This document shows, in pieces, positions 9,632 through 19,608 of a stretch of DNA of 48,430 nt. The stretch covers positions 12,458-60,887 of the forward strand of contig NZ_BQYK01000012.1 of assembly GCF_023168145.1 (NCBI RefSeq), given 5' to 3'. This stretch comes from Sporosarcina sp. NCCP-2222 (GTDB taxonomy: Bacteria > Bacillota > Bacilli > Bacillales_A > Planococcaceae). The first letter of the stretch is position 1. Every line of letters starts with the position of its first letter. Position numbers and translations under genes: made by a program. The notes below the pieces were generated by a model. The model was not told the DNA's origin. It did no database searches and worked only from the letters and a program-made list of their open reading frames with translations.

Positions 9632-10180
9632 GTGGCGGCCGTAGGCAAGTTGGAGTGCCCGGGCAATAATACGGCTCATTTCAAAAGATAGATGAAGACG
9701 GGTGCTCTGGAGGACCGCGTGTTCCATGAAGCCTGAAATATTGACGACACCCTTGATGGACAAGTCACCGACAGCAGGCAGTTCTTTTCCGACTGCTTTT
9801 CCGGGATAAAGAGGTCCGTCTTGAAATAGTAGATGGCCGATCGACTCGCTTTTCCCGAGGCAGGCGTCGATCGCAACGATAAAGGGAGCAGCATGTTCAT
9901 CCATCGTCTTGTCCAGATGTTCCTGCAAATTCAGGGCATGCAAAGGATTTTCCAATGTTCCGACGACAGGGAAGGGGAAAATCAAGGACTCAGATAAATG
10001 GGAGCCAGTCAAAGGTCCAAGTGCATCTCCGGTGGAACGATCTGTTCCAATGCAATAGAAAACGAGTGATTTCTTGTCAAACGGAATATGTTCCAAAAAG
10101 AATGTGCTCAGTTTCCAGACGATGCCTGTCTCTTTATAATGAATCCGATAATCAAATGAAGGGGATAAGGCGATGGACAT
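9623..10180 (-). CDS. yyaC: Spore protein YyaC (DUF1256, GPR-protease-like fold)
   Basis: A 185-residue protein matching the sporulation protein YyaC, related to the germination protease GPR fold. It has FYCIGTDRSTGDALGPLTGS and FIVAIDACLGK, the conserved Asp-bearing strands, then the glycine-rich KGVVNISGFME segment. In B. subtilis the gene is expressed in the forespore; its biochemical role is not settled. The ATG at 10180 is chosen over the frame opening at 10219 because AAAGGAGA lies just upstream. Its presence indicates an endospore former. It is antisense to, and slightly overlaps, the DUF554 gene. Confidence 0.9.
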   Translation of the reverse strand: MSIALSPSFDYRIHYKETGIVWKLSTFFLEHIPFDKKSLVFYCIGTDRSTGDALGPLTGSHLSESLIFPFPVVGTLENPLHALNLQEHLDKTMDEHAAPFIVAIDACLGKSESIGHLLFQDGPLYPGKAVGKELPAVGDLSIKGVVNISGFMEHAVLQSTRLHLSFEMSRIIARALQLAYGRHSM

Positions 10181-10304
10181 TGGAAATCTCCTTTCGGTCA
10201 AATCGGAAGGAGACGTCAAATCTCCGACCTTTTACTATAATTACTAATGGTGTAGGCAGTATACGCTAAATGAACTCATTTTATACGATGAAAGGAGAGA
10301 TTGA

Positions 10305-11177
10305 ATGGCTGATGAAGTAGGAAAGACATTGACAATGCTAGAGAAACTAGAAAACTATATTTTGGACGAAGATCTATGGATTTCCATAGGAGGTCATGCA
10401 ATAAAGATCATATTCATTATTGTTTTGGCAGCTGTTGTGGTAAGGATAGGGAAAATGGTGATTCGTCGGGTATTCGGTTTCAAACTGAAAGGCCCGCTGC
10501 GAAAAGACACACGACGCGAACAAACTTTGTTGAGGTTGCTAGAGAATGTCTTATCATATGTAGTCTATTTCTCAGCAATTATTGCCGTACTTTCTGAATT
10601 TACAATTGATTTAAAAGGGATACTGGCAGGAGCAGGGGTTCTTGGGTTGGCTGTCGGATTTGGAGCTCAAAGCCTTGTGAAAGATGTGATTTCCGGGTTC
10701 TTTATTATTTTTGAAGATCAGTTTTCTGTAGGGGATCACGTAAAGATCGGCACTGCAGAAGGGGAAGTAGAAGAGATCGGGCTGAGGACAACGAAAATCA
10801 AAAGCTTTACAGGCGAGCTCACCATTTTACCAAATGGGAGCATTGCGCAGGTGGTTAACTACTCCGTGAAAAACTCTTTGGCTATCGTCGATGTAACCAT
10901 TCCTTTTGAGCTTGGGATAGAAAAAGTAGAAAAGCTTATTACGGCTTACTTGACTGAGATGGGTAAACACGATGAAGACTTAATTTCAGCACCGCGATTG
11001 GTTGGTGCCCATGACTTTACGGATACGGCTGTCATTGAGCGTATTTTGGCTGAAACGAAACCGATGCGTCAGTATGAAGTGACCCGAAAGATTAGTATCG
11101 AGTTGAAACAATACTTGGAGCAACAGGGTGTTGAGATTCCATACCCGACATTGGTAACGAAACTAAATGAAGCATAA
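10305..11177 (+). CDS. Small-conductance mechanosensitive channel, MscS family
   Basis: A 290-residue MscS-type channel that releases solutes on hypo-osmotic shock. It has three N-terminal membrane segments; the pore-lining helix contains GAGVLGLAVGFGAQSLVKDVISGFFI (shown as its positions 10627-10704), followed by the beta-domain signature EDQFSVGDHVKIG and a cytoplasmic alpha/beta cage ending LEQQGVEIPYPT. The start at 10305 follows GAAAGGAGAGA. The small gene yyzM and ychF follow on the same strand. It is YkuT/YnaI-like in length, and I cannot choose a subfamily. Confidence 0.93.
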   Translation: MADEVGKTLTMLEKLENYILDEDLWISIGGHAIKIIFIIVLAAVVVRIGKMVIRRVFGFKLKGPLRKDTRREQTLLRLLENVLSYVVYFSAIIAVLSEFTIDLKGILAGAGVLGLAVGFGAQSLVKDVISGFFIIFEDQFSVGDHVKIGTAEGEVEEIGLRTTKIKSFTGELTILPNGSIAQVVNYSVKNSLAIVDVTIPFELGIEKVEKLITAYLTEMGKHDEDLISAPRLVGAHDFTDTAVIERILAETKPMRQYEVTRKISIELKQYLEQQGVEIPYPTLVTKLNEA

Positions 11178-11200
11178 ACGGAAAGGGGATGGCGACAAGC

Positions 11201-11398
11201 ATGCTGGACAAGCAGTTCGAGATGAATGATATTGTGGAGATGAAAAAACCTCATCCATGTGGGAAGAATGCCTGGAGAATCATTCGGATGGGAGCAGATA
11301 TCCGTATCAAGTGTGAAGGCTGCGGACATAGTGTTATGCTTCCGCGCAACGAGTTCGCCAAAAAGATGAAGAAAGTGATTGGAAAGGCAGAAATTTGA
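11201..11398 (+). CDS. yyzM: DUF951 family small protein (YyzM-like)
   Basis: A 65-residue protein matching the YyzM/DUF951 pattern: NDIVEMKKPHPCGKNAWRII, then IRIKCEGCGHSVMLPRNEF. The CG and CxxC cysteines suggest a small metal-binding fold; function is unknown. Two ATGs compete: 11189 directly abuts the AAAGGGG ribosome site, whereas 11201 is 12 bases from it and gives the start expected from Bacillus homologues, so 11201 is used. It sits between mscS and ychF, its usual neighbourhood near the origin. Confidence 0.85.
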   Translation: MLDKQFEMNDIVEMKKPHPCGKNAWRIIRMGADIRIKCEGCGHSVMLPRNEFAKKMKKVIGKAEI

Positions 11399-11500
11399 AT
11401 CGATAATAGACAAGAACCTGATTCTGTTCCTATAAATAGAGAGGTTGAATTGGACAAGAATTACTGGAATGTGCAGATATATGAAAGGTAGTGGAAAACC

Positions 11501-12601
11501 ATGGCATTAACAGCCGGAATCGTCGGATTGCCGAACGTCGGGAAGTCGACACTTTTTAACGCGATAACAAAGGCAGGAGCAGAAGCTGCCAACTATCCAT
11601 TTTGTACGATTGACCCGAACGTAGGTATCGTGGAAGTCCCAGACGAAAGATTACAAAAATTAACAGAGCTCGTTTCGCCGAAAAAAACAGTTCCGACTGC
11701 ATTCGAATTTACAGATATCGCGGGAATCGTAGAAGGAGCGAGCAAAGGGGAAGGGCTGGGAAATAAGTTCCTTTCGCATATCCGGGAAGTGGATGCGATC
11801 TGCCAGGTCGTCCGTTGTTTTGCGGATGAAAACATTACCCATGTCTCTGGGAAAGTCGATCCAATTGCCGACATTGAGATTATTAATCTTGAGTTGATTC
11901 TTGCTGACATGGAAAGCGTAGAAAAGCGGTTAACTCGTGTTTCCAAAATGGCAAAGCAGAAAGATAAGGAAGCAATGGCGGAAGAGCCGGTTTTATTGAA
12001 ATTAAAAGAAGCGTTCGAAAATGAAAAGCCTGCCCGTTCGGTTGAATTGACACCGGAAGAATTTCAACTCATCAAAGGCATGCATCTTCTAACGATTAAA
12101 CCAATGCTATATGTCTCAAACGTTTCAGAAGATGAAATTGCGGATGCTGATAACAATGAATATGTAAAAGCAGTTCGTGAGTTTGCTAAGGGAGATAATG
12201 CGGAAGTGATTGTCGTCTGTGCAAAGATTGAGGAAGAAATGGCCGAGCTGGACGATGAAGAGAAAGCAATGTTCCTAGAAGAACTCAACATTAAGGAATC
12301 AGGTTTGGATCAATTGATCAAAGCGGCCTATAGCTTGCTCGGTCTCGCCACTTACTTTACGGCAGGCGTTCAAGAAGTGCGCGCCTGGACGTTCCGAAAA
12401 GGGATGAAGGCGCCTCAATGTGCTGGTATTATCCATACCGATTTCGAACGTGGATTCATCCGTGCTGAAACGGTTTCTTACGATGCTCTCGTTGAAGCTG
12501 GATCAATGGCGGCTGCCAAAGAGGCCGGCAAAGTGCGCCTTGAAGGTAAAGAGTACGTTGTTCAAGATGGCGATGTTATGCTGTTCCGCTTTAACGTGTA
12601 A
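11501..12601 (+). CDS. ychF: Redox-sensitive ribosome-binding GTPase/ATPase YchF (Ola1 family)
   Basis: A 366-residue OBG-family P-loop NTPase, full length. The G1 motif GLPNVGKST is at residues 8-16, with [22 protein letters not shown] (G3 region, positions 11706-11771). The N-x-x-E in place of NKxD (YVSNVSE) explains the family's preference for ATP. The C-terminal TGS-like domain ends [17 protein letters not shown]. YchF binds ribosomes and responds to oxidative stress in other bacteria. It is followed by a strong terminator and convergent with a DUF3267 gene. Confidence 0.97.
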   Translation: MALTAGIVGLPNVGKSTLFNAITKAGAEAANYPFCTIDPNVGIVEVPDERLQKLTELVSPKKTVPTAFEFTDIAGIVEGASKGEGLGNKFLSHIREVDAICQVVRCFADENITHVSGKVDPIADIEIINLELILADMESVEKRLTRVSKMAKQKDKEAMAEEPVLLKLKEAFENEKPARSVELTPEEFQLIKGMHLLTIKPMLYVSNVSEDEIADADNNEYVKAVREFAKGDNAEVIVVCAKIEEEMAELDDEEKAMFLEELNIKESGLDQLIKAAYSLLGLATYFTAGVQEVRAWTFRKGMKAPQCAGIIHTDFERGFIRAETVSYDALVEAGSMAAAKEAGKVRLEGKEYVVQDGDVMLFRFNV

Positions 12602-12630
12602 ACGCAGGACATCCCAAATGGAAAAATAAT

Positions 12631-12674
12631 AAACCGGGCAGGAGAACGTATTCGTCTCCTGTCCGGTTTTTGTG
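12631..12674. terminator. Terminator between ychF and the convergent DUF3267 gene
   Basis: A long stem AAACCGG-CAGGAGA / TCTCCTG-CCGGTTT, T-rich on the plus side and A-rich on the other, placed between convergent genes. Confidence 0.88.
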
Positions 12675-12675
12675 T

Positions 12676-13263
12676 TTAGATGGATTCGGGAGATTCCCCG
12701 ATCGTATCGCTGATGCGGCCGGGTTGATACAAATAGAGCTTGGGACGTTCGGGATCATCTTTTACCAGCCAGTCATCCGGCAATTTGCGCAGCTCCTTAT
12801 ACATAGCAAAGTCTCCTGCAGCGCCGCCAATCAGAAAAGCAGCCAGACCCACAAGAATGCCGCTATCTAGATATAATCCGATTAGTCCAGGGACAATGCC
12901 GGTCGTCCAAAAAGGAAGCAGCAAAGCTTTCCTGATGGCGCTATTAGTCATTGGCTTGTCAGTCGTTGCATAGGCGATACCCAGCTTCAAGTTAACACCG
13001 ACGACCATACGCTTCCAAGGTACACCGCCGAAAATTCGGAAGCCAAGCAGATGAAATGCTTCGTGCAGGACAATTAAAGCCACATAGCCAATGATAAACA
13101 ATAGAAGACCCCATAAAGAGAAGGTAAACGAGAATTCCCCTTTCACCACAACGAGAATGGCGATGAGCAGGATAAAACTGCCGATGGTCCAAAGAATGCC
13201 GCTCTTCGTCACTTTGGGAAGATCAATATCAATTACATGATCAGGCGCAGGCAACTCATTCAT
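12676..13263 (-). CDS. DUF3267 family membrane metalloprotease-like protein
   Basis: A 195-residue protein with four or five membrane segments. The zinc-protease signature HEAFH is at residues 67-71 inside a hydrophobic segment, as in DUF3267 putative zincins related to site-2 proteases. Its substrate is unknown. A strong AGGAGTG ribosome site precedes the ATG at 13263. The charged C-terminal tail (DDPERPKLYLYQPGR) is probably cytoplasmic. It is divergent from the rpsF operon and convergent with ychF, a common arrangement in Bacillales. Confidence 0.85.
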   Translation of the reverse strand: MNELPAPDHVIDIDLPKVTKSGILWTIGSFILLIAILVVVKGEFSFTFSLWGLLLFIIGYVALIVLHEAFHLLGFRIFGGVPWKRMVVGVNLKLGIAYATTDKPMTNSAIRKALLLPFWTTGIVPGLIGLYLDSGILVGLAAFLIGGAAGDFAMYKELRKLPDDWLVKDDPERPKLYLYQPGRISDTIGESPESI

Positions 13264-13299
13264 AACATCACTCCTTACGTAGAGTATATCAAATAATAG

Positions 13300-13328
13300 T
13301 TGATAAAAAGCTTTAGGTATGTTAAAAT
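13300..13328 (+). promoter_or_regulatory. Sigma-A promoter of the rpsF-ssb-rpsR operon
   Basis: TTGATA at 13300-13305 and TAAAAT at 13323-13328 with a 17-bp spacer. Transcription would start near 13335, leaving an 80-base leader before rpsF. Confidence 0.8.
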
Positions 13329-13362
13329 ATGATGATGTGAGTAATAAAATTAAATTTACTTA

Positions 13363-13405
13363 CTCCTTGCCCTTTGTAAATCATCGGGCCAAAGTCCATA
13401 AGGAG
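13363..13405 (+). promoter_or_regulatory. Leader hairpin hiding the rpsF ribosome site (possible S6:S18 autoregulatory element)
   Basis: CTCCTT at 13363-13368 is complementary to AAGGAG at 13400-13405, the rpsF Shine-Dalgarno. Inside this outer stem, GCCC/GGGC (13369-13372 / 13386-13389) or CTTTG/CAAAG can pair. Many bacteria regulate this operon by the S6:S18 complex binding the rpsF leader; the fold is seen, the ligand is inferred. Confidence 0.45.
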
Positions 13406-13415
13406 GTGACTGAAG

Positions 13416-13703
13416 ATGAGAAAGTACGAAATCATGTACATCATCCGTCCAACAGTGGAAGACGAAGCGAAAAAAGCGTTGATCGAACGTTTCAACGATA
13501 TCCTTACTTCCAACGGTGCGGAAATCATCGAGTCGAAAGAGTGGGGCAAGCGCCGTCTTGCTTACGAAATCGACGACTTGCGCGAAGGTTATTACCAACT
13601 CGTTACTGCGAATGCAAAAACTGAAGCGATCGATGAATTTAATCGTCTAGCGAACATCAACGAAAACATCATTCGTTATATGGCTGTTCGTCTTGACAAC
13701 TAA
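13416..13703 (+). CDS. rpsF: 30S ribosomal protein bS6
   Basis: A 95-residue S6 protein: [12 protein letters not shown] start, central [19 protein letters not shown], and the C-terminal [16 protein letters not shown]. It binds 16S rRNA in the platform as a dimer with S18. Its start has the ideal AGGAGGTGA ribosome site nine bases upstream. It is the first gene of rpsF-ssb-rpsR, so S6, S18 and single-strand binding protein are co-expressed. Confidence 0.98.
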   Translation: MRKYEIMYIIRPTVEDEAKKALIERFNDILTSNGAEIIESKEWGKRRLAYEIDDLREGYYQLVTANAKTEAIDEFNRLANINENIIRYMAVRLDN

Positions 13704-13769
13704 TCCATATAGATTGACATAACCGTGACTGGGTAAAGTTCGAAACATGATGAGGGAGGTTGCAATCTG

Positions 13770-14276
13770 ATGATTAACCGAGTCGTTTTAGTTGGCCGAT
13801 TGACAAAAGATCCTGAACTCAAGTACACACAAAGTGGTATAGCGGTCACTCGCTTTACACTTGCGGTGAACCGGGCATTCTCGAACCAATCTGGAGAACG
13901 GGAAGCTGATTTCATCAACTGTGTCACTTGGAGAAAGCAGGCTGAAAACACTGCTAACTTCTTGCGCAAAGGAAGTCTTGCCGGCGTCGAAGGCCGTATC
14001 CAGACGAGCAGTTTCGATGGACAAGACGGAAAGCGGGTCTTCATGACAGAAGTCGTGGCGGACAGCGTTCAATTCCTGGAACCGCGAAGTGCAAGTGCAG
14101 ACCGGTCTGGAGCTGCCTATGGCGCACCTCAGAACGATCAGCCATATTATCAGAATCAGCAGCCGAACCAACAGTATCAACAATCCAATCAACAAAACTA
14201 TACGCGTACTAATGATGATCCATTCTCGACAGGCGGCGGCCCGATTGAAGTATCGGACGACGACTTGCCGTTCTAA
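13770..14276 (+). CDS. ssb: Single-stranded DNA-binding protein SSB
   Basis: A 168-residue SSB. The OB fold occupies residues 1-105 ([20 protein letters not shown], then [20 protein letters not shown]). A Gln/Asn/Tyr-rich disordered linker follows (about residues 115-155), then the acidic tip SDDDLPF that recruits replication and repair partners. It protects ssDNA at forks and lies between rpsF and rpsR with its own GGGAGG ribosome site, as in most Firmicutes. Confidence 0.98.
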   Translation: MINRVVLVGRLTKDPELKYTQSGIAVTRFTLAVNRAFSNQSGEREADFINCVTWRKQAENTANFLRKGSLAGVEGRIQTSSFDGQDGKRVFMTEVVADSVQFLEPRSASADRSGAAYGAPQNDQPYYQNQQPNQQYQQSNQQNYTRTNDDPFSTGGGPIEVSDDDLPF

Positions 14277-14314
14277 TTGGATGAACGTACGTAAAAGTGA
14301 GGAGGGAAAGCGAT

Positions 14315-14551
14315 ATGGCACCACGCCGTGGAGGTAAAAGAAGACGTAAAGTCTGCTATTTTACATCAAATAACATTACACATATCGATTACAAAGATAC
14401 AGATCTACTTAAGAAATTCGTTTCTGAACGTGGAAAGATCTTGCCTCGCCGTGTAACTGGCACAAGCGCGAAATATCAACGTAAATTAACGACTGCTATT
14501 AAACGTGCTCGTATTATGGCACTTCTTCCATTCGTAGCGGAAGAAAGATAA
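14315..14551 (+). CDS. rpsR: 30S ribosomal protein bS18
   Basis: A 78-residue S18: [16 protein letters not shown] start, a single Cys, and the conserved [20 protein letters not shown] and [12 protein letters not shown] segments. An upstream in-frame ATG at 14297 overlaps the GAGGAGGG ribosome site (14299-14306), so 14315 is the start. It is the last gene of the operon, followed by a terminator. Confidence 0.98.
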   Translation: MAPRRGGKRRRKVCYFTSNNITHIDYKDTDLLKKFVSERGKILPRRVTGTSAKYQRKLTTAIKRARIMALLPFVAEER

Positions 14552-14566
14552 TTACAATTTTACATG

Positions 14567-14614
14567 AACCGCCTTGTGAAACCGGTCTAACTGGTGCGAA
14601 GGCGGTTTTTTTTT
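14567..14614 (+). terminator. Terminator after rpsR
   Basis: AACCGCCTT / AAGGCGGTT stem with an additional inner CCGGT/ACTGG pairing, followed by a ten-base T-run. Confidence 0.9.
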
Positions 14615-14857
14615 ACTCTCTAAGAGAGTGAAGGATAGAGCTGGAAAGTCATCTCCTGCCAACTGGACGGGTTGGCAATTTTTCCAGGTCCCGGGTGTAT
14701 CTTTTGCTGTTCCCTCCCTTTGGAGAAACAGATGCACTCATGATACAATTAAAAGGATGGGTCATCCTGCCCCTCCTGGGGGATGGGCCAATCTTAGCGA
14801 ATTGAATGGATTTCTTTCAGCAGGAAGAGTTCTATAATTGCTCCGGAGGAATGGAAC
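14615..14857. other. Non-coding interval between rpsR and yybS
   Basis: No convincing gene. An extended -10-like TGATACAAT at 14742-14750 may be a promoter, and C/G-rich repeats around 14755-14795 (GGATGGG twice, CCCC/GGGG) could form a short leader hairpin ahead of yybS. No known riboswitch motif was recognised. Confidence 0.4.
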
Positions 14858-15793
14858 ATGCAAGATAGTGCACGGAAAATAACGTTTGGAGCGATGATGC
14901 TCGCCCTCTTTGCCATATTGCTTGCCGTTTCAACATATACAGTAGCAGGTGTCGTGACAACTATTTTCATCCCGCTGCCGATCATGCTCTATAGAACACG
15001 AACGGATCGGACAGCTTCGATCATGCTGGCTGTGGCGGGTGTTCTCCTATCAGTGCTTATTGCGGGGCTTGTCACATTGCCGTTCGCTTTGCTTTACCTG
15101 ATTATCGGGCTTTTGATCGGTGAGATGATCAGTCTGGGCAAAACAAAGCTCTATACATTTATGGCGACATCCTTGACACTGCTCATACTCGGCATGCTAG
15201 CCTACGTGGCAGGAGTTTTTTTATTTCAAATCAATCTGGTCGATCGTGTATTGGCCATTATGGCAAGCTGGCAGAAATTGCTTCTGGAGTTTGGTCCACA
15301 GACGGGCACCATGTCCCGCGAATACAAGGAGATGGTTTACGAGTTTTTCGCTTTTTACCGGGTAACCATTCCGATGATGTTCATTGGCGGAGTTTTCATG
15401 TTCTCCTTTTTACTCATCACGTTTAACTTTATGCTGATGAGAAGGATTGGAGTGGATGTCCCGCAATTTCCACCGCTCCGTGACTTGCGCTTGCCTGTCA
15501 TCACTGTATTTATCTATGGGCTGCTTCTTTTATATTCCATATTGGGCAAGATAGATGAAAGTTCGGGTATGTATATACTATTCGTCAATGCCATGCTCTT
15601 ATTGCGGTTCCTCTTTCTTTTGCAAGGGTTATCGCTCATTCATTATTTCATGCATAGACTAAAGACAACTGGTATAGTGACGGCACTCATGATGTTCGTG
15701 GGTATCGTCTTGAGCCCTATTACAATTCTGCTTGGTTTATTTGACGTGGCGGCCAATGTACGATTATGGATTGACAAAGACCAGACGAGGTAA
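14858..15793 (+). CDS. yybS: YybS family membrane protein (DUF2232)
   Basis: A 311-residue integral membrane protein with about eight hydrophobic segments in the YybS/DUF2232 pattern: an N-terminal ITFGAMMLALFAILLAVSTY and a central EFFAFYRVTIPMMFIGGVF. Its function is unestablished; the fold resembles ECF transporter S components, so a vitamin or cofactor role is possible. GGAGGAATGG precedes the start. It lies 12 bp before gdpP and is its near-constant neighbour in Firmicutes, suggesting a shared operon. Confidence 0.88.
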   Translation: MQDSARKITFGAMMLALFAILLAVSTYTVAGVVTTIFIPLPIMLYRTRTDRTASIMLAVAGVLLSVLIAGLVTLPFALLYLIIGLLIGEMISLGKTKLYTFMATSLTLLILGMLAYVAGVFLFQINLVDRVLAIMASWQKLLLEFGPQTGTMSREYKEMVYEFFAFYRVTIPMMFIGGVFMFSFLLITFNFMLMRRIGVDVPQFPPLRDLRLPVITVFIYGLLLLYSILGKIDESSGMYILFVNAMLLLRFLFLLQGLSLIHYFMHRLKTTGIVTALMMFVGIVLSPITILLGLFDVAANVRLWIDKDQTR

Positions 15794-15805
15794 GGGGATG
15801 AAACA

Positions 15806-17782
15806 ATGACTTCATTTTTTAGGAAAAGGGCAATCCGCTATCCATTGACAGCCTTATCTCTTCTGGGTGTCATGGCGGCCATACTGCTGTTCCTATACAA
15901 TTTTTGGTTCGGGCTGTTCTTTACCGTGCTCTATGTAACTGCCATAGCGAGCGCATGGAAAATTGAAGACCAAACTTATATAGAAACTGAAAAGCATATT
16001 GAGTCCTTGTCCTACAGAATGAAAAAGGTTGGGGAAGAAGCGCTGCTTGAGCTCCCGATTGGAATTATGCTGTTGAATGACAAACATGCCATCGAATGGG
16101 CGAATCCCTATGCGATGAAAGTTTTCCACAAAGAGACACTGGTCGGGGAGGATATTTACGATCTTTCCGATGATTTTCATCCGATTATTAAAAATGAATC
16201 GCCAGATCATGTGATTATTCATCTGGATGATGCTTCGTATAACGTCATTTATAAGGCGGAAGAAAAACTCATTTATCTCTTCGATGTAACCGAGAAAGTC
16301 GAGATGGAGTCACTGTATTATGCAGACAGGACCGTACTGGGCATCTTGCTCGTCGATAACTATGATGAACTCGCCCAGACGATGGATGACCAGACGAGAA
16401 GCCAAGTGAACTCGCTTGTCACTTCGCTGGTCAACAGCTGGGCCAATGAAAATGGAATCTTCGTCAAACGAATTGCATCGGATCGTTTCTTAGCAGTTTT
16501 CAATGAAGCTTCACTCGCTAAGCTGGAAAAAGCGAAATTCTCCATTTTGGATGATATTCGGGAAAAGACAGCCAAACAAAGCACCGGGTTGACTTTAAGT
16601 ATCGGAGTCGGAACAGGATCAGGTTCGTTGACTGAGCTTGGTGAGCTGGCCCAATCGAGCTTAGACCTTGTTCTTGGACGTGGCGGTGATCAAGTGGCCA
16701 TCAAAAGTGCGGACGGTAAGCTGAAGTTTTATGGCGGGAAGACAAATCCAGTGGAAAAACGGACGCGTGTCCGGGCTCGGGTTATTTCCCATGCATTGCG
16801 CGACTTGATACAAGGAAGCGACAAAGTGTTTGTCATGGGTCATAAAATGCCTGACATGGACGCGATTGGCGCCTCCATAGGTGTCCGGAAGATGGCACGG
16901 ATGAACAATATCGAAGGGTATGTCATCTACAATCCCGATGAGCTGGATGGCAGTGTCACTCGACTGATGATGGAAATTGAGCAGGATGAAGAGCTGCATG
17001 CTCATTTCATTGAACCGGATGCAGCATTATCAATGCTGACGGATAAATCGCTTGTGGTTGTGGTCGATACGCATAAGCCGAGCATGGTCATTGATGAGCG
17101 GCTCGTTGAACGGGCGGAAAAGCTTGTTGTCATTGATCATCACAGACGCGGCGAGGAATTCATTAACAACACAATGCTCGTCTATATGGAGCCGTATGCT
17201 TCTTCAACTGCTGAGCTTGTCACAGAGCTGGTTGAATATCAGCCGAAGAACGAGAAATTGACGATGCTGGAAGCGACGGCGCTGCTTGCAGGGATTGTCG
17301 TTGACACGAAGAGCTTCACATTGCGGACGGGATCCCGGACATTCGAAGCGGCATCTTATTTGCGGACGAATGGCGCCGATACCGTGCTCGTCCAGCGGTT
17401 ATTGAAAGAGGACATTTCCACTTACATTGAGCGATCTAAACTGATTGAGACGGTTGAATTATCAAAGAGTGGAATTGCCATCGCCAAAGGACGGAATGAT
17501 GTGACATACAACTCCGTATTGATTGCGCAGACCGCCGATATTTTATTGACAATGCAAGATGTGATTGCATCCTTTGTCATTGCACCACGGCCAGATGGGA
17601 AGATCGGCATCAGTGCCCGCTCGCTTGGTGAACTGAATGTTCAACTCATCATGGAAGAGCTAGGAGGAGGCGGCCATTTAACGAATGCTGCCTGCCAAAT
17701 GACTGTAGATACGGTAGAGGAAGCGGAAGAATTATTAAAGACCGCTATTTCCAATAAAGTAGAAAGGGGAAATTCAGAATGA
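15806..17782 (+). CDS. gdpP: Cyclic-di-AMP phosphodiesterase GdpP
   Basis: A 658-residue membrane-anchored enzyme that hydrolyses c-di-AMP to pApA, controlling potassium and wall homeostasis and beta-lactam tolerance. Order of parts: two N-terminal membrane helices (residues about 13-50), a degenerate PAS domain (haem-binding in B. subtilis), a degenerate GGDEF domain (SDRFLAVFN in place of an active site), then DHH/DHHA1. Catalytic metal ligands are visible as [23 protein letters not shown] and DHH at 444-446, and DHHA1 carries [12 protein letters not shown]. Full length and intact. Its stop overlaps the rplI start by 4 bp (ATGA), giving translational coupling. Confidence 0.97.
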   Translation: MTSFFRKRAIRYPLTALSLLGVMAAILLFLYNFWFGLFFTVLYVTAIASAWKIEDQTYIETEKHIESLSYRMKKVGEEALLELPIGIMLLNDKHAIEWANPYAMKVFHKETLVGEDIYDLSDDFHPIIKNESPDHVIIHLDDASYNVIYKAEEKLIYLFDVTEKVEMESLYYADRTVLGILLVDNYDELAQTMDDQTRSQVNSLVTSLVNSWANENGIFVKRIASDRFLAVFNEASLAKLEKAKFSILDDIREKTAKQSTGLTLSIGVGTGSGSLTELGELAQSSLDLVLGRGGDQVAIKSADGKLKFYGGKTNPVEKRTRVRARVISHALRDLIQGSDKVFVMGHKMPDMDAIGASIGVRKMARMNNIEGYVIYNPDELDGSVTRLMMEIEQDEELHAHFIEPDAALSMLTDKSLVVVVDTHKPSMVIDERLVERAEKLVVIDHHRRGEEFINNTMLVYMEPYASSTAELVTELVEYQPKNEKLTMLEATALLAGIVVDTKSFTLRTGSRTFEAASYLRTNGADTVLVQRLLKEDISTYIERSKLIETVELSKSGIAIAKGRNDVTYNSVLIAQTADILLTMQDVIASFVIAPRPDGKIGISARSLGELNVQLIMEELGGGGHLTNAACQMTVDTVEEAEELLKTAISNKVERGNSE

Positions 17783-18225
17783 AAGTAATCTTTTTGCAAG
17801 ACGTCAAAGGAAAAGGGAAAAAAGGCGAAGTAAAAGAGGTATCTGTTGGATATGCGCAGAACTTCCTTCTCAAAAACAAGCTGGCCGTCGAGGCGACGGC
17901 AGCGAATATGAGCCAATTGGATGGCCAGAAAAAACGTGCTGAGAAAGATGCTGCGGCCGAACTTCAAGCGGCAAAAGATTTAAAAGCGAAAATCGATGAA
18001 ATTACAGTCGAAATGAAAGCAAAATCGGGTGAAGGCGGCCGCTTGTTCGGTTCCATCACGACGAAGCAAATTGCGGATGCACTTGAAAAGACTAAGAAGC
18101 TGAAGGTGGACCGGCGCAAAATGGAATTGCCGGATGCCATCCGTTCCCTTGGTTATACGAATGTGCCGATCAAATTACATCCTGAAGTTACAGCTACGCT
18201 CAAAGTGCATGTAACGGAAGAATGA
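17779..18225 (+). CDS. rplI: 50S ribosomal protein bL9
   Basis: A 148-residue L9: N-terminal rRNA-binding domain [20 protein letters not shown] with [13 protein letters not shown], a long connecting helix, and the C-terminal domain [16 protein letters not shown]. It stabilises the L1-stalk base and limits frameshifting. It overlaps gdpP by four bases and is followed 19 bp later by dnaC. Confidence 0.98.
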   Translation: MKVIFLQDVKGKGKKGEVKEVSVGYAQNFLLKNKLAVEATAANMSQLDGQKKRAEKDAAAELQAAKDLKAKIDEITVEMKAKSGEGGRLFGSITTKQIADALEKTKKLKVDRRKMELPDAIRSLGYTNVPIKLHPEVTATLKVHVTEE

Positions 18226-18244
18226 TGGAAGGGACCTAATTAGA

Positions 18245-19603
18245 ATGGACCGGATGATCGAACGGGTACCTCCCCATAACAATGAAGCGGAACAGTCAGT
18301 CATTGGTGCGATCTTCCTTGATCCGCAGGCGCTGATTACAGCGTCTGAAATCTTGCTGCCGGATGATTTCTATCGGACAGCACACCAAAAGATTTTTAAT
18401 ACAATGGTCACGCTAAGTGATCGGGGACAAGCGATCGACGTAGTTACAGTGACCGAGGAACTGTCTGCTAAAAAGGAATTGGAAGATGTCGGTGGTATTT
18501 CTTACTTAACTGAGATTGCCAATGCAGTTCCGACAGCAGCGAACATTGAATACTACGCCAAGATCGTGGAGGAGAAAGCACTTCTCCGCCGCTTGATCCA
18601 GGTGGCCACTACGATTGTGGAAGATGGTTTCACAAGGGAAGATGAAGTGGAAACCGTATTGGCGGAAGCCGAAAAGAAAATGATGGAGGTCTCCAACCGG
18701 AAAAACTCGGGAGACTTCAAACATATTAAAGACGTTCTCGTCGATACGTACGACAATATAGAATTGCTTCATACAAGACGTGGTGAAGTAACCGGGATAC
18801 CAACGGGCTTCCGGGATTTGGACAAGATTACTGCCGGATTCCAGCGTAATGATCTGATCATCGTAGCGGCCCGTCCATCTGTTGGGAAGACGGCCTTCTC
18901 CCTGAATGTAGCGCAGAATGTAGCGACGAAGACAGATGAAAACGTAGCAATCTTCAGTTTGGAGATGGGCGCGGATCAGCTAGTCATGCGTATGCTGTGT
19001 GCGGAAGGGAATATCGATGCTCAGGTATTGAGGACCGGGAACCTCGAAGCAGAAGATTGGCGGAAGCTGACGATGGCGATGGGAAGCCTCTCAAATGCAG
19101 GAATTTTCATCGACGATTCGCCTGGTATCCGAATCAATGAAATACGTTCTAAATGCCGGCGGCTGCAACAGGAGCATGGACTCGGTATGATCTTGATCGA
19201 TTATTTGCAATTGATCATGGGAAGTGGACGGTCCGGGGAAAACCGGCAACAGGAAGTTTCCGAGATTTCTCGTTCTCTTAAAGCGCTCGCGCGTGAATTG
19301 AAAGTACCGGTTATTGCACTTTCTCAGTTATCCCGTGGCGTCGAACAGCGGCAGGATAAACGCCCGATGATGTCCGACTTACGGGAATCAGGAAGTATTG
19401 AGCAAGATGCCGATATCGTAGCTTTCCTCTACCGTGAGGATTACTATGATAAGGAAACCGAGAATCAGAATATCATTGAAATTATCATTGCCAAGCAGCG
19501 TAACGGTCCGACAGGCACGGTGAGTCTGGCATTCGCAAAGGAATATAATAAGTTCTTGAATATTGACTGGAGCCAACATCAGGCCCCCGCATTTTCAGGA
19601 TAA
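18245..19603 (+). CDS. dnaC: Replicative DNA helicase (DnaB family; DnaC in Bacillus)
   Basis: A 452-residue hexameric helicase that unwinds DNA at the replication fork. The N-terminal primase-interacting domain starts VPPHNNEAEQSVIGAIFLDP; a linker follows; the RecA-like motor has Walker A ARPSVGKTA near residue 212, FSLEMGADQLVMRM, Walker B ILIDYLQLI and the DnaB signature LSQLSRGVEQRQDKRPMMSD. Highly similar to Bacillus DnaC throughout. No intein or insertion. A strong terminator follows, and purA, the usual next gene, is absent. Confidence 0.97.
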   Translation: MDRMIERVPPHNNEAEQSVIGAIFLDPQALITASEILLPDDFYRTAHQKIFNTMVTLSDRGQAIDVVTVTEELSAKKELEDVGGISYLTEIANAVPTAANIEYYAKIVEEKALLRRLIQVATTIVEDGFTREDEVETVLAEAEKKMMEVSNRKNSGDFKHIKDVLVDTYDNIELLHTRRGEVTGIPTGFRDLDKITAGFQRNDLIIVAARPSVGKTAFSLNVAQNVATKTDENVAIFSLEMGADQLVMRMLCAEGNIDAQVLRTGNLEAEDWRKLTMAMGSLSNAGIFIDDSPGIRINEIRSKCRRLQQEHGLGMILIDYLQLIMGSGRSGENRQQEVSEISRSLKALARELKVPVIALSQLSRGVEQRQDKRPMMSDLRESGSIEQDADIVAFLYREDYYDKETENQNIIEIIIAKQRNGPTGTVSLAFAKEYNKFLNIDWSQHQAPAFSG

Positions 19604-19608
19604 CTACT

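Noticed and set aside
14750..14800. C/G-rich repeats upstream of yybS considered as a riboswitch or CRISPR-like array.
   Set aside because: Only two short GGATGGG copies and a small hairpin; no known aptamer motif and no regular spacer pattern.
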